From Lysobacterales bacterium (GTDB lineage: Bacteria; Pseudomonadota; Gammaproteobacteria; Xanthomonadales; SZUA-36): DNA of 29,402 nucleotides. Every line of letters begins with the position of its first letter. The first letter of the stretch is position 1. Positions 7,359-16,436 of the stretch are shown here, one piece after another. Where the stretch lies: positions 1 through 29,402 of the forward strand of contig JAKITM010000023.1 in assembly GCA_021648045.1 (NCBI GenBank). The letters run 5' to 3'. The position numbers were made by a program, and so were the translations under genes. A model generated the notes under the pieces. The model was given only the letters and a program-made list of their open reading frames with translations. It made no database searches and had not been told where the DNA came from.

Positions 7359-8306
7359 TTATTTATTCTGATTTTTCTGACATTCCGCAAGTTTGTTTAT
7401 TGACTGCTCTTCATCAAAGTGCCTTGCCAGCATTTTTTCAATAGCACAGGGTGGTATCACTAACGGTCCGTCCATATTGATTGTGGAAATATAGTCTGTT
7501 CGCGCACTCTTTGTATAAATATTACGCTGTTGAGCGATTAATTGAGTTTTTACTTGTTCAAAAGGCTGCATCTTTGGCTCGCTTTTACCATCAAGCCGAA
7601 TGATATGGTAGCCGAATTGTGTTTTTGTCGGCTTCGCAATTTCACCGGTAGTTTTCAGCCCAAATGCGGTGTCTTCAAATGGCTTAACCATCTTCCCAGG
7701 TACAACATCCAGGTACTTTCCTTGGTTTGCTTTCGAGCCGGGGTCATCAGAGTATTCTTCTACCAGCTCATCCCAAAGTTCAGGCTTGCTGATCAGACGG
7801 CTATACAGATCATTTGCTAACTCAAGAGCTTCAATATCAGTTCGTGCTTGATTGCTAATTAAAATATGCGCCACATCCACAGATGCCGGAATTCGGAACT
7901 TAGCTTTATGGATTAGGTAATACTCTTTTGCCATCATTTCAAAATCAGCAGATTCAAGCTTACCAGCCTCAATTGAGTCCAGCCAGGCATTTGCTAACTC
8001 CTGATCTACCACCAGTTTTAAGCGACCTTGAACTAGAGGATCATTGTCGAAACCTGCAAGACGCGCGGTATCGGCTAATCTTTTATCCATAATCATTTTA
8101 CGCAAAATTTTCTCTACACGGCCACCATCAGTCAACACGGGCAGTTGTTGGCTCAATTTAATTTTGCTGAGTCTTGCATCAAACTCCCCTTGAGTTATTA
8201 TGCTATCACCCTGAGTGATAATTGGATCACTAGAGGCCGCGCCAGCGTATGTTGAAAGCACCAACAAAAACACAGATAAAAAAGTCATTAGTACTAGCTT
8301 ATTCAT
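7359..8306 (-). CDS. Periplasmic parvulin-type peptidyl-prolyl isomerase (PpiC/SurA/EpsD-like)
   Basis: A 315-residue exported PPIase. A signal peptide (residues 1-23, ending AGAASS) is followed by an alpha-helical chaperone-like region (about 30-140) and a parvulin domain at about 143-240. Recognisable parvulin elements are VDVAHILIS, YSDDPGSKANQGKYLDVV, MVKPFEDTAFGLKTTGEI and FGYHIIRLDG. Such proteins assist folding of envelope proteins, and EpsD-type members occur inside exopolysaccharide clusters. Its position just upstream of wzm suggests a helper for envelope assembly here, an inference from location only. GGTG lies about 6 bases before the ATG. The C-terminal tail (about 285-315) contains two cysteines and is not part of the core domain. 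Confidence 0.88.
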   Translation of the reverse strand: MNKLVLMTFLSVFLLVLSTYAGAASSDPIITQGDSIITQGEFDARLSKIKLSQQLPVLTDGGRVEKILRKMIMDKRLADTARLAGFDNDPLVQGRLKLVVDQELANAWLDSIEAGKLESADFEMMAKEYYLIHKAKFRIPASVDVAHILISNQARTDIEALELANDLYSRLISKPELWDELVEEYSDDPGSKANQGKYLDVVPGKMVKPFEDTAFGLKTTGEIAKPTKTQFGYHIIRLDGKSEPKMQPFEQVKTQLIAQQRNIYTKSARTDYISTINMDGPLVIPPCAIEKMLARHFDEEQSINKLAECQKNQNK

Positions 8307-8328
8307 TTTTTCACCAAGTTATATATAC

Positions 8329-8362
8329 AAAGCTCCGGTTGTTAATTAACAACCGGAGCTTT
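8329..8362 (-). terminator. Perfect 17-base inverted repeat, terminator after the Ig-like gene
   Basis: The arms AAAGCTCCGGTTGTTAA and its exact complement meet with no spacer; in practice the central AATT bases form the loop. The hairpin is GC-rich at its base and flanked by A and T on both sides. It lies 31 bases after the stop of the Ig-like gene and ends that transcript. The T tract (TTTGTATATATAA) is interrupted, so strength is moderate. It also separates that gene from the PPIase gene. Confidence 0.8.
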
Positions 8363-8392
8363 TATATCATTGAATTACTATTGAATTACTAA

Positions 8393-10582
8393 CTACTGGA
8401 TTCGATTGTAATCGAAAATTCCCTTGCAGGAAGCTCCAGTACAAGCACTGCTGAAACGAATATTCATGTAATAATCAGTGTTAGTCTTAAGTTCACATAT
8501 CCCATTATTAGGTATATAGGTATCGTTGACTACATACTTCAAAAATGTTCCTACACCCCAGCTCCGAGTACAGTCAGGGTCCATTGGAGTACTCGCTGAA
8601 CCGGTCTGACCATATGTATAGTCACCAGGACATTCGGTAATGCTACTGGTTCTATTACCTCTTGTGCTAGTAGAGGGAGCAGATGTAAGCCACGCTTCAA
8701 CACCTGTAGTAGTCCCTGTTTTAAAATGAATCGCAAGGTTCTCACCCTGGTTCAATGTGAAAGTTTGCTTTTGACTATTCGGGTTTGGCCAAGCACTATT
8801 CCAAATTTCCGTCCATTCCTTACTGATCATAGTATCGTGTGGTACGGCACAGCTACCAGTGCCTAACACTTGGGCTGGAAGTGCAGAAAAAACTGATATA
8901 TTAGCTGTATGCGTTGAAGTTGCATTCGAGCATTGAACTGCATAAGACATCGACATTGAATCATGTCTAGGAGTGAAGCTCATAGAACCTGAAGTAGCAA
9001 CATTCTGCCCGGCCCAACCAAACGGTATTCCGGTAGTAACACAGCTAGTAGCATTACTTGATGACCAACTAAAGACTACAGATTGTCCTTCGACAATACT
9101 GGGGTTATTAACAGACATTGTCGTTGTTACTGGAGGTGAAGCTGATCCAGTAGTCGATATTGCTGCTATTGCTTCAACAAATACTGATGTATTGCCCTGT
9201 TGATAACAGCGCAGCACAAAGGTTTTATCACCAGCTTCATTAATGCGCACATTAATTGCAGAGTTTGCTGGTAAAATATCAATCCAGTTGCTAATACCAG
9301 GGCTCATACCTTTACAAGAAACCGCATTAACTGTTGTCCAAGTAAGCGTAAGATCCGCACCCACCTGAACCGGGTTCGGTGTGGCAGAGAAACTGGTGAT
9401 TGCGACACCTGGGCCTGTATTCTGGTTAACAATATTAACGCTAATGGTTCTATTCACAGTAACTGAAGTTCCATTATCAACACAAGTTAGCGTGAATGAG
9501 CGAGAGCCCGTCTGATTAAAGCTAACAGCCTGTGAGCCGGCTATGGTCTTCGAGCCAGCCCAATCACCACTCGCCGAACAAGTATCAACATTGATAGCAT
9601 CCCATGATATAGTGAACTGTTCATCAATTATTACTTGTGATTTACTGGCAACGAAAGATCGGATTTTAGGCTCCGAACCAGTACCGTTACCACTGGTCAC
9701 ATTTACATTAACCGTCGCTTTGAATGATTCAGAGCTTGCAGTCAGGCATTCAAGCACATAAGTACGAAGGCCGAATCTAGACTCAATAAAAGTTGAAGAT
9801 GAATTTGTTGGAAAGCTACCCGGCTCATCAAAATCAACTAAACCACGACATACGTTCATCCCGGTTGACTGCCATGAAAGCGTGATTGGCTCACCCTGAG
9901 CGATTGAAGGTGATGATGCTGTAAAGCTATCGATACCGGTTGTGCCGTTACCGCCACCGCTATCCTGCGCTTCAACAGTGACAGAAATTGCGCTAATAGC
10001 CTCGAATGTAGTGCCATTGGATTCTGCAAAACAGGTGATTTGATAACTGCGATTACCTACGGCATTTTCAGTAAACGTTTCATTACCTTGTGTTGCTAAT
10101 TCTCCGGCAAAAGAAAAATCTTCCCCGGCTTCGCAATAATCAGTGTCTGTGGAATCCCAGCTTAGGGTTAACTGATCGCCCTCGGTTATAGTAGATGCAT
10201 TTGCACTAAACTCGGTAATTTGAGGATTGCGTTCTGGTTCATCAACGATAATTTCAAGATTGCCATTGGTTTTCAGACGTATATTACCATTATTCGGATT
10301 AATCAAAAACCAGGTGATAAGGTCTGATGAGCCAATAACAACACCATCAACAATCAGTTGTTGTAGCTGGTCACCTGGCATATCTACGCTTTCATCGATT
10401 CTACTAAAATGAGCTGAGCCATTAGTAACAATTTTGATGACCCTGGCTTCATAATTTGCGGTTATATATTCGATGACTGATGAATCACCGAGGGTATCTC
10501 CATTGACTTTAAATTCACCGGCAGACAGGGTAAGACTAAAACACAATAAAAATGTTACTAATAAACTATTTAATTTTGACAT
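8393..10582 (-). CDS. Large exported protein with five Ig-like repeats and a Cys-containing C-terminal domain
   Basis: A 729-residue protein, function unknown. Start chosen at 10582 because the signal peptide (MSKLNSLLVTFLLCFSLTLSA) begins there and GGAG sits 8 bases upstream; a start 27 bases earlier is less likely. Residues 22-118 form an N-terminal domain. Then come five related modules at about 120-205, 216-298, 305-387, 393-480 and 485-567. Each has a pattern like FSA....I..G...TLSW.S.....C and ends with Y/F.L.C, giving cysteine pairs about 32-37 apart (150/184, 245/279, 335/367, 423/459, 514/551). That looks like one disulfide per Ig-like fold. A different domain with several cysteines (about 575-729) closes the protein. 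No membrane anchor or sortase-type tail is seen. It is monocistronic, and with a T2SS operon nearby it may be T2SS cargo or a surface adhesin; both are inference. Confidence 0.8.
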   Translation of the reverse strand: MSKLNSLLVTFLLCFSLTLSAGEFKVNGDTLGDSSVIEYITANYEARVIKIVTNGSAHFSRIDESVDMPGDQLQQLIVDGVVIGSSDLITWFLINPNNGNIRLKTNGNLEIIVDEPERNPQITEFSANASTITEGDQLTLSWDSTDTDYCEAGEDFSFAGELATQGNETFTENAVGNRSYQITCFAESNGTTFEAISAISVTVEAQDSGGGNGTTGIDSFTASSPSIAQGEPITLSWQSTGMNVCRGLVDFDEPGSFPTNSSSTFIESRFGLRTYVLECLTASSESFKATVNVNVTSGNGTGSEPKIRSFVASKSQVIIDEQFTISWDAINVDTCSASGDWAGSKTIAGSQAVSFNQTGSRSFTLTCVDNGTSVTVNRTISVNIVNQNTGPGVAITSFSATPNPVQVGADLTLTWTTVNAVSCKGMSPGISNWIDILPANSAINVRINEAGDKTFVLRCYQQGNTSVFVEAIAAISTTGSASPPVTTTMSVNNPSIVEGQSVVFSWSSSNATSCVTTGIPFGWAGQNVATSGSMSFTPRHDSMSMSYAVQCSNATSTHTANISVFSALPAQVLGTGSCAVPHDTMISKEWTEIWNSAWPNPNSQKQTFTLNQGENLAIHFKTGTTTGVEAWLTSAPSTSTRGNRTSSITECPGDYTYGQTGSASTPMDPDCTRSWGVGTFLKYVVNDTYIPNNGICELKTNTDYYMNIRFSSACTGASCKGIFDYNRIQ

Positions 10583-10878
10583 CTGATATTCTCCAAGCTC
10601 CAAAAGCATTTTTTAATATTAATATACCTGTGGTGTATTGTTTTTATATAGTCACTCACAGTCGGTGTACATTCTATCAAATTTCAAGCCAAATTACTGT
10701 TAAGACAGCGTTAAAACAAACACCTTTAAACCGGAATATCACGCCGTTGACCTATTGTTACTAGTTGCTTACAAATAAACTATGGTGTGGGCTTAATTAA
10801 TCTTGGCCAGCTGGCCATTGCATTGATAGTGAAAATGGAAATTACTTGATTATATTGCCGCTTTATTGGGCACAAAAA
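10583..10878. other. Intergenic region upstream of the Ig-like gene
   Basis: About 300 bases without a supported gene. A 70-codon plus-strand frame at 10552-10764 has no credible start context or recognisable product. The stretch should hold the promoter of the minus-strand Ig-like gene. AT-rich hexamers such as TAGAAT (near 10670-10677) and TATATA (near 10645-10650) exist, but none has a convincing partner box. Confidence 0.4.
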
Positions 10879-10906
10879 AACAGGGGTCGCATATGCGACC
10901 CCTGTT
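10879..10906 (-). terminator. Strong rho-independent terminator
   Basis: Perfect 14-base arms AACAGGGGTCGCAT / ATGCGACCCCTGTT form a GC-rich hairpin. On the minus strand it is followed at once by TTTTT, continuing a seven-T run that begins in the arm. It lies about 40 bases after the stop of the exported protein gene at 10948-12480 and ends that transcript. Confidence 0.9.
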
Positions 10907-10947
10907 CTTAATGAGTATTTCTACTCTCTTAGGTTTTAACTAAGCAC

Positions 10948-12480
10948 TTATGGAGTCTGCTGACGCGTTCCTTTATGCCCAAAGATACCGCCATAGTTCG
11001 CCAGCACTGTACCACCAACAAGATTTCCGTTGGTAAATGTTTGGAACCAGTAACCTACAACAGGAAGACCTAACAGACCTTGTGCGTCCATACGATCAGC
11101 CTGTAGCACGCCGGTATTATCATAGTTGATTGGCATATCAATTCTCGCCCAACCTGAATCATAGCCTACAGGCAATGAGAAGGTGACCAAAGAATCAAAA
11201 CCATTAGTGCCAACGATTGGCGTTGCTGGAGTCTGTGGATCTTGTACCTCTACTTGATCAAAACGGATGACATTAGTTTCAGCACAAAGCTCAAACGATA
11301 CTACATCCGGAATGATTACAGGCGGAAGTGGTGAAGGCTGTGGACCAGAGCTTCCTGGTACAGTTAGTGGAACACCTTCTTCACGATCCCAGAAATCAAT
11401 CGACAAATCTTCACAGGCAGTTGCATTATCACGCAGTGCATCTGTGAATGGCGCTGTTGGAACAGGGCTAACCGCGAAAGCAGGATCAATGTAGAAACGC
11501 TTAGTTGGGAAAGTTAAAATCCACTCGGAACGCGCACGCAGACCTTCAATAATCGCGTACTCATTCATAACACTATCATGCATGAACAAAGCTGAAACCG
11601 CTTCAATACTGGTGGCATAAGTTAACGCCAGCGCATTACCCTGATCATCGAACAAGTTGGCTGTAGTAGCCAAACCAGAAGTCAGTGATGGTAATTCATC
11701 ACCAGGCCCTGAATGTCGAACACCAGCTGAAACTGAGGCATCCCAGAAGCCGTTGATTGCTTTAGCATCATAGCTGTACATGGTGCCTTCATTTACATTA
11801 ATTAATGCAGCACCACCGAATAAACCACCCGTTGGGGCAGAAATATCAACTGAACTATCAGCCAACCAGTAACCAAGAACACCCGCATCAACTGACCATG
11901 CACCTACTAAAGCTTCACAATCCGCAGGCAACTGCTGGTTAGGACCAAGACCTGGCTGAACATGGGTAGCTGCAAGTGCAGAACCGCCGTACATCGCACC
12001 CATTTCGATAATTTCGAAATGACCTTCAGAAGCACGGGTTATTGAAGGCCGCTCTGGACTTGCATCTGCATTAGGGCCAGAATAAGCATAGTTAAAGAAA
12101 GGCTGAACACCTAGACCGTTACCATTACCAAAGAAGTAAGGAACCGTACAAGAAGAATCAGCAGTCACCATGGTTGGTGCACCAGCGTTATCATATAACG
12201 CGGCGGTCCAAACATCGTATTCAGACATATAGAGGTTAAAATCGAGCACTTCGCGAGAGTTTAAAGACTCCAGGAAACGAACTTTAACCGCTTTAGCTTC
12301 ATCAGTGGTATTAACTACAGACAGAACGGTCTGAAGACCATTGTTTGTAGTGTAGTAAGGATAGATAAGGACTTGGCCCAGACCATCCGGATTTATATTT
12401 ACTGCTTGTGCAGAACTTGTGATACCAGCAATACCGGCAACACCAGCTAACACTGCAGTTACTAAATTATTTCTTTTCAT
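10948..12480 (-). CDS. Exported hypothetical protein, well-organised single-gene unit
   Basis: A 510-residue protein of unknown function. The start at 12480 is supported by AGGAGT 7 bases upstream and by a signal peptide MKRNNLVTAVLAGVAGIAG followed by ITSSAQA; the frame's earlier ATG would add 25 unlikely residues. The mature protein opens with NINPDGLGQVLIYPYYTT, then LQTVLSVVNTT and AKAVKVRFLES, a pattern I have the impression recurs in uncharacterised exported proteins of marine gammaproteobacteria. The body is rich in Gly, Ala, Asn and aromatic residues with few cysteines, and a Pro-rich stretch (QPSPLPPVIIPD) lies near three quarters of the length. No C-terminal sorting signal is evident. 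A strong terminator and its own ribosome site suggest a separately and possibly highly expressed gene. A surface-layer or matrix role is possible but unproven. Confidence 0.7.
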   Translation of the reverse strand: MKRNNLVTAVLAGVAGIAGITSSAQAVNINPDGLGQVLIYPYYTTNNGLQTVLSVVNTTDEAKAVKVRFLESLNSREVLDFNLYMSEYDVWTAALYDNAGAPTMVTADSSCTVPYFFGNGNGLGVQPFFNYAYSGPNADASPERPSITRASEGHFEIIEMGAMYGGSALAATHVQPGLGPNQQLPADCEALVGAWSVDAGVLGYWLADSSVDISAPTGGLFGGAALINVNEGTMYSYDAKAINGFWDASVSAGVRHSGPGDELPSLTSGLATTANLFDDQGNALALTYATSIEAVSALFMHDSVMNEYAIIEGLRARSEWILTFPTKRFYIDPAFAVSPVPTAPFTDALRDNATACEDLSIDFWDREEGVPLTVPGSSGPQPSPLPPVIIPDVVSFELCAETNVIRFDQVEVQDPQTPATPIVGTNGFDSLVTFSLPVGYDSGWARIDMPINYDNTGVLQADRMDAQGLLGLPVVGYWFQTFTNGNLVGGTVLANYGGIFGHKGTRQQTP

Positions 12481-12846
12481 TACAACACTCCTATTGTGTA
12501 CACAGGGCTGCAAAAATACGCCCGAACTTTCTATTTGCGCCAGCCACGAGCGCACTCTTGGTGCCCGTAGCGCATATTCGCAGTGGTCATATTACGATAA
12601 ACACAGAGGAAAGGCAAACTAATAAACAAATAAATTTCTAGGGCTTTGACTATATTTTTACTTGTTGTTTTTTTGCAAAAGCTCAAGAAACCCTGCATTG
12701 GTCTGGCCAAACGGCAGATACACACTATAAAGACCAGATATTGTTGTTTTTAACCAACGAAAATTAATGTTAAAACCACTTAACATACTGCCTGAAATTT
12801 CTTTATCCGAGGACTCTTAACGCTATACTAGCTATTAGAAAGACCC
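12481..12846. other. Intergenic region upstream of the exported protein gene
   Basis: About 365 bases with no supported gene. A 64-codon minus-strand frame at 12531-12725 has no product features. The region separates the gsp operon end from the exported protein gene and must contain the promoter of the latter. A TTTGCC / TAATAT pair with 18-base spacing near 12587-12616 is possible but weak. No terminator hairpin is obvious after the gene ending at 12847. Confidence 0.35.
12487..12492 (-). promoter_or_regulatory. Ribosome binding site fixing the start at 12480
   Basis: AGGAGT on the minus strand, 6 bases before the ATG. It decides between this start and an upstream in-frame ATG at 12555, which has no such site. 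Confidence 0.75.
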
Positions 12847-13275
12847 CTATTTACCCGGAACCAACCACCATTCATTATTCAGCTTTACCCAGTTTACATG
12901 CACGACCTCAAAGCTTTCAAATGAAGTTACTCCGCGAACAGGTGAATATAGCTTGAAAACTACGCGAATATCGACCCTACAAGCTTCTCCATCACATTGG
13001 CTGGAAATAATTTCGCCTCCCAACCAGCTCACCCGCCGAGACGCCATTTTAACGATATGCTGAGTCTGATTGACCCCGGAGCGATAACCCGGTGAAGTAA
13101 ATGGGTAGGTTTTTTCCCACTCCTGAGCAACCATGGCTTTCAGCCAAGCGACTGATTTTATTTCTACCACCTCTACATCACTCAACTGTGACTCGCCTTG
13201 TGTGAGTGTTTTGCTTCCCATATAGAGCGCTGCTGTAATCACCGCTGCTGCAATCAACCATTTAATCATTTTCAT
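12847..13275 (-). CDS. Small membrane-anchored or exported hypothetical protein after gspD
   Basis: A 142-residue protein with one N-terminal hydrophobic helix (residues 5-20), which is either an uncleaved anchor or a signal peptide. The body contains YPFTSPGYRSG, a Cys pair in SSQCDGEACRVDI, then alternating strands ending NNEWWLVPGK. The pattern resembles NTF2/SnoaL-like periplasmic folds, but I cannot name a family. AGGAAG lies 3 bases before the first ATG and 9 before the third codon (ATG at 13269), so the true start may be 13269. It follows gspD by 44 bases and could be the last gene of the secretion operon. Whether it serves secretion is unknown. Confidence 0.65.
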   Translation of the reverse strand: MKMIKWLIAAAVITAALYMGSKTLTQGESQLSDVEVVEIKSVAWLKAMVAQEWEKTYPFTSPGYRSGVNQTQHIVKMASRRVSWLGGEIISSQCDGEACRVDIRVVFKLYSPVRGVTSFESFEVVHVNWVKLNNEWWLVPGK

Positions 13276-13319
13276 TTACTTCCTGGTTATTAACCTTATT
13301 TCAATCATGTTTTCTAATT

Positions 13320-15644
13320 TCAATTACTATTTTCGAGCGCTTGCTGTTTGAGGAAACGCTCCTGTTGTTCTTTTTCTGGGGTCAGGGTGATTATTCCGCC
13401 CTGACGAAGGGGTTTTATATTGCGGAACCTGTGCTGGTATTCCTCGGTGACGACATCCAGTTCCGCTGCTGATTTAACCACGGTGGGAGTAATCATGATC
13501 AATAACTCTGTTCGTTGCGTGCCTTTATTTATCTCACCAAATAACGGGCCAAGGTAGGGAATCCGTCGCAAACCTGGGATACCGCCTGAATTATCTGAGA
13601 TAAATTCGCGAATCAGCCCCCCCAGCAACACTGTACTGCCACTTTGCACCGCAATTTTGGTTGTGATAGTGCGCTCATTGATATTGGGGTTTCCGTTTGG
13701 TGCCGTGTTGCTTGGACTGGAAACGGTCTGCATAACATCTAAATACACCAGCCCCCCCGGATTGACCCGTGGGGTGACCGTCAGCTCTATACCGGTTTTA
13801 ATATACTGGTTCGACTGAATCGTGCCCGTCTGACCACCACCGGGATTAAACGATGTACCCTGCACTGCCAAACTCTCACCTACGTTGATACTGGCTTCTT
13901 CATTGTTACGCACGACCAACGACGGGGTTGACAGTATGCGTACATCGGTGGTTGTATCCAATGCGGTTATAGTGGCGGATACAAAATTTCCGGCACCGGT
14001 AAGAGTGGCCACCCGGCCAAGAAAACCCCTCTCATCGCCCCTTGTGCTGTCAATGAGGAAATCCGTGGATGACGAGGGCAGCATCCCATCAGTCCAACCC
14101 AACTCAGGAATAACACTGGATAAAAACCAACTGACGCCTAGAGATAATTGGTCATTAAGGTCAACCTCTAGCACCTGGACTTCAATATGCACCTGCAGAG
14201 GCACAATATCCAGGCGTTTTATCGCTGCTAGGATACTTTCATAAGTCTGTGGTGAGGTTTGAATCAGCAGGGAGTTGGTTTCTTCAACCGCAATAATGGA
14301 AATATCTTCATCATTAGCAGGTCCGGATTTTGCCGGTCTGTTGGGAGACGAGCGACCAGTGGCCTTGATGTCCTTTTCGCTTTGTCGATTAAACGAACCC
14401 AGCGATACCGGCTTTAAGCCAGGCGCAACTTCACCGCTACGGGATTTATTCGAGCGGCTACCACCGCTGCTGCCACCGAAAATTTGCCCAAGGTAATCAG
14501 CAAGAGCAACCGCTTCAAGGTTACGCACTTCATACACATACAAGCGCCTGGAAGCTTCTCCGCCACCACGGTCGAGGCGTTCAATCCATTCGCGCGCCTT
14601 ACTTAGATATTCCGGCTGTGGGGTGATTACCATTACTGAATTCAAGCGTTCCATCGGCATAAAGCGGAACATGCCGGCAAGCGGTGAGCCATCGTTATTA
14701 CCGAATAAGGCTTCCAGCTCAGGAATAACCGTAGCAACCTCGACCCGCTGCAGCGGGAACAAACCCACCGACATACCTTTCAACCAATCAACATCAAAAG
14801 TTTCGATGGTGCGCATGTAATTACGCAGTTCGTTGCGGGTACCGGCAATAAACAACAACGCGCGATTATTATCGGCACTTAATATTGCGCCATCACGAGC
14901 ATAGGGCTGTAGTAGTTTCTCCATTTCAGTGGCAGCAATATAACGCAACGGCACCGCCCGTACTTCGTAGCCACGCACAGCATTAACCGAGCCAATGGTC
15001 GGGGTTAACATGCCCTGAATTGCTGATTTTAATGGCAAGATATTGTAGCGATCCTCGCTCCAAACTAAAGTGGCACCGTTCCAGCGCAATACCATTTCCA
15101 AGATGGGTAAAACCTGATCACGGTTGATTGGTCGCGCAGTAGAGAATGTTACTTTGCCTTTCACCCCTGGGCCGATAACAAAGTTTTCTTGCAGCAAGTC
15201 ACCCAGAACGGTGTGAATGATTTCTTGAATAGGCACACCTTCCCAGTTAAAAGTAACCTCGCCTTTGCCCGTCATTGGCTTGTAAGCACGCGCACGCGCA
15301 ACTTTTTCATTAATAAATACGCCGCTACCCTTGTTGACTTCAGCTTTTGGTTCTTCCCAACCTTGGTCCTCTTCATCGAGACCAATGCCTGCGGTATTAT
15401 TTTCAGTGTTTTTGCTGGTATCGGCACCTTGATAAGCTGGCCAGTTATCTGCGGCTTCTCTGGCAGCAGATAATTCAGCGTCTGTGCGTTGATCTCGGCC
15501 AACAGCACAAGCACTAAGAGCAACGACCAGCCCGGCGACTAATAAAAAGCGCCCAAGCCGTCGAAAGCCTTCAGGTTTTGCCGCACAGCCGGCACTCGTT
15601 TTATCCATTTGTTTATCTGCAGTCATTTTGTTTGTGTTTTCCAT
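13320..15644 (-). CDS. gspD: Type II secretion outer-membrane secretin GspD, lipoprotein form
   Basis: A 774-residue secretin that forms the outer-membrane gate of the T2SS. A hydrophobic leader ends in the lipobox LSAC with Cys46, so the protein is probably lipidated. Most GspD proteins have a plain signal peptide. An acidic linker (50-120) precedes the N0-like domain (about 127-205), N1-N3 repeats (about 225-480, with a Gly/Ser-rich insert at 391-440 inside N3) and the secretin core (about 480-725). The conserved secretin end GGIPGLRRIPYLGPLFG is followed by TELLIMITPTVV. A Gln/Glu-rich tail with LTPEKEQ may take part in outer-membrane targeting. The start is uncertain: ATGs at codons 7 and 13 are also possible. 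It follows gspN by 3 bases and is last in the E-to-D order, as in Xanthomonas xps. Confidence 0.95.
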   Translation of the reverse strand: MENTNKMTADKQMDKTSAGCAAKPEGFRRLGRFLLVAGLVVALSACAVGRDQRTDAELSAAREAADNWPAYQGADTSKNTENNTAGIGLDEEDQGWEEPKAEVNKGSGVFINEKVARARAYKPMTGKGEVTFNWEGVPIQEIIHTVLGDLLQENFVIGPGVKGKVTFSTARPINRDQVLPILEMVLRWNGATLVWSEDRYNILPLKSAIQGMLTPTIGSVNAVRGYEVRAVPLRYIAATEMEKLLQPYARDGAILSADNNRALLFIAGTRNELRNYMRTIETFDVDWLKGMSVGLFPLQRVEVATVIPELEALFGNNDGSPLAGMFRFMPMERLNSVMVITPQPEYLSKAREWIERLDRGGGEASRRLYVYEVRNLEAVALADYLGQIFGGSSGGSRSNKSRSGEVAPGLKPVSLGSFNRQSEKDIKATGRSSPNRPAKSGPANDEDISIIAVEETNSLLIQTSPQTYESILAAIKRLDIVPLQVHIEVQVLEVDLNDQLSLGVSWFLSSVIPELGWTDGMLPSSSTDFLIDSTRGDERGFLGRVATLTGAGNFVSATITALDTTTDVRILSTPSLVVRNNEEASINVGESLAVQGTSFNPGGGQTGTIQSNQYIKTGIELTVTPRVNPGGLVYLDVMQTVSSPSNTAPNGNPNINERTITTKIAVQSGSTVLLGGLIREFISDNSGGIPGLRRIPYLGPLFGEINKGTQRTELLIMITPTVVKSAAELDVVTEEYQHRFRNIKPLRQGGIITLTPEKEQQERFLKQQALENSN

Positions 15645-15647
15645 TAC

Positions 15648-16436
15648 TTACCCATCGCCCTGTTTTGCTGCGTTTGTTTTTTTCTTTTGTGCATCCCGTG
15701 CTGCTTTCCGTTTTGCCAAGCCTTGGCGCATAAAGTCGGCCGCAGACATAGGCGTGTTTTTAGTTTTTTCAGTAGCTGCAGCTGTATCTTTACCTGCAAC
15801 TTTATCAGCCCCGACTGCTTTTGCTTTCGTTCTGGCCCTGCCATTGGCTTGCGATTTTGCTGCGGATTTCTTAGCTGCACTCCTTGCCGGTGGCTTACCC
15901 AGCGACTGGGTAAACATCAATAACTCCAATTCCACTGTTTTTCCCTGACGATTTTTCAGAGAGATTTTACGGGCATCTACTTTTTCCACAATCCAGGCAC
16001 TCAAATCACCTTCCAATGCTGAACCTTCGGCAACGCGCATAGTGGTTTTGTTAGTACGATCCCATAACAAAGCTATTTTATGTTCATTAGTTATTACTAT
16101 ACCCGTGAGGTCAGTTTCCAGTGGTTTATCTTCCGGCGTATCTGCAAGGGCCGCATCAGACAGATCATCGCCGTCAGTCGCGGAACTGATATCAACCGGC
16201 TTACGGTCTTCATTAAACAACGGCCGCTGTTTAATGACCGCAAATTTGGACAGGGGTTCAAGTTGACTGATTTCAGCAATGCCCTGCTGAGAGGATAATT
16301 CAGAGGCCTGTGGGTCAATACTGACTTCAGGTACACCGCCTCTGAGTACCGGCAATAGCAATGTCACCAGCAGTAGCAAGCCGGCAACACCTAACAATGC
16401 CATACCTAAGGGGTTGTCTTTGATTAATAATTTCAT
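15648..16436 (-). CDS. gspN: T2SS inner-membrane protein N with a GspC-like HR domain (XpsN type)
   Basis: A 262-residue bitopic protein. One TM helix (about 11-31) is followed by a periplasmic part. The segment FAVIKQRPLFNEDRKPV (65-81) and then PLETDLTGIVITNEHKIALL, a glycine turn and KISLKNRQGKTVELEL (up to about 172) follow the layout of the GspC homology region, which contacts the secretin N0 domain. No PDZ domain follows. The last 80 residues are instead Lys/Ala-rich and low complexity. As no gspC exists in this operon, this protein probably fills the bridge between inner-membrane platform and secretin, as proposed for XpsN. Its ATG overlaps the gspM stop (ATGA). The symbol follows operon position; gspC-like would also be fair. 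Confidence 0.8.
   Translation of the reverse strand: MKLLIKDNPLGMALLGVAGLLLLVTLLLPVLRGGVPEVSIDPQASELSSQQGIAEISQLEPLSKFAVIKQRPLFNEDRKPVDISSATDGDDLSDAALADTPEDKPLETDLTGIVITNEHKIALLWDRTNKTTMRVAEGSALEGDLSAWIVEKVDARKISLKNRQGKTVELELLMFTQSLGKPPARSAAKKSAAKSQANGRARTKAKAVGADKVAGKDTAAATEKTKNTPMSAADFMRQGLAKRKAARDAQKKKTNAAKQGDG

Noticed and set aside
8329..8362. Palindrome as an operator or REP element
   Set aside because: Position right after a stop codon, A/T flanks and only one copy fit a terminator better.
8393..12480. PEP-CTERM or IPTL-CTERM sorting tails on the two exported proteins
   Set aside because: Their C-termini (GIFDYNRIQ and GHKGTRQQTP) lack the motif, the hydrophobic helix and the basic end.
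13885..14244. 119-codon plus-strand frame inside gspD
   Set aside because: Antisense to the secretin core, with no start site or recognisable product.
15609..15948. Two long plus-strand frames opposite gspN
   Set aside because: They mirror the Lys/Ala-rich GspN tail and read as Phe/Cys/Ala-rich nonsense. They are shadows of the coding strand.
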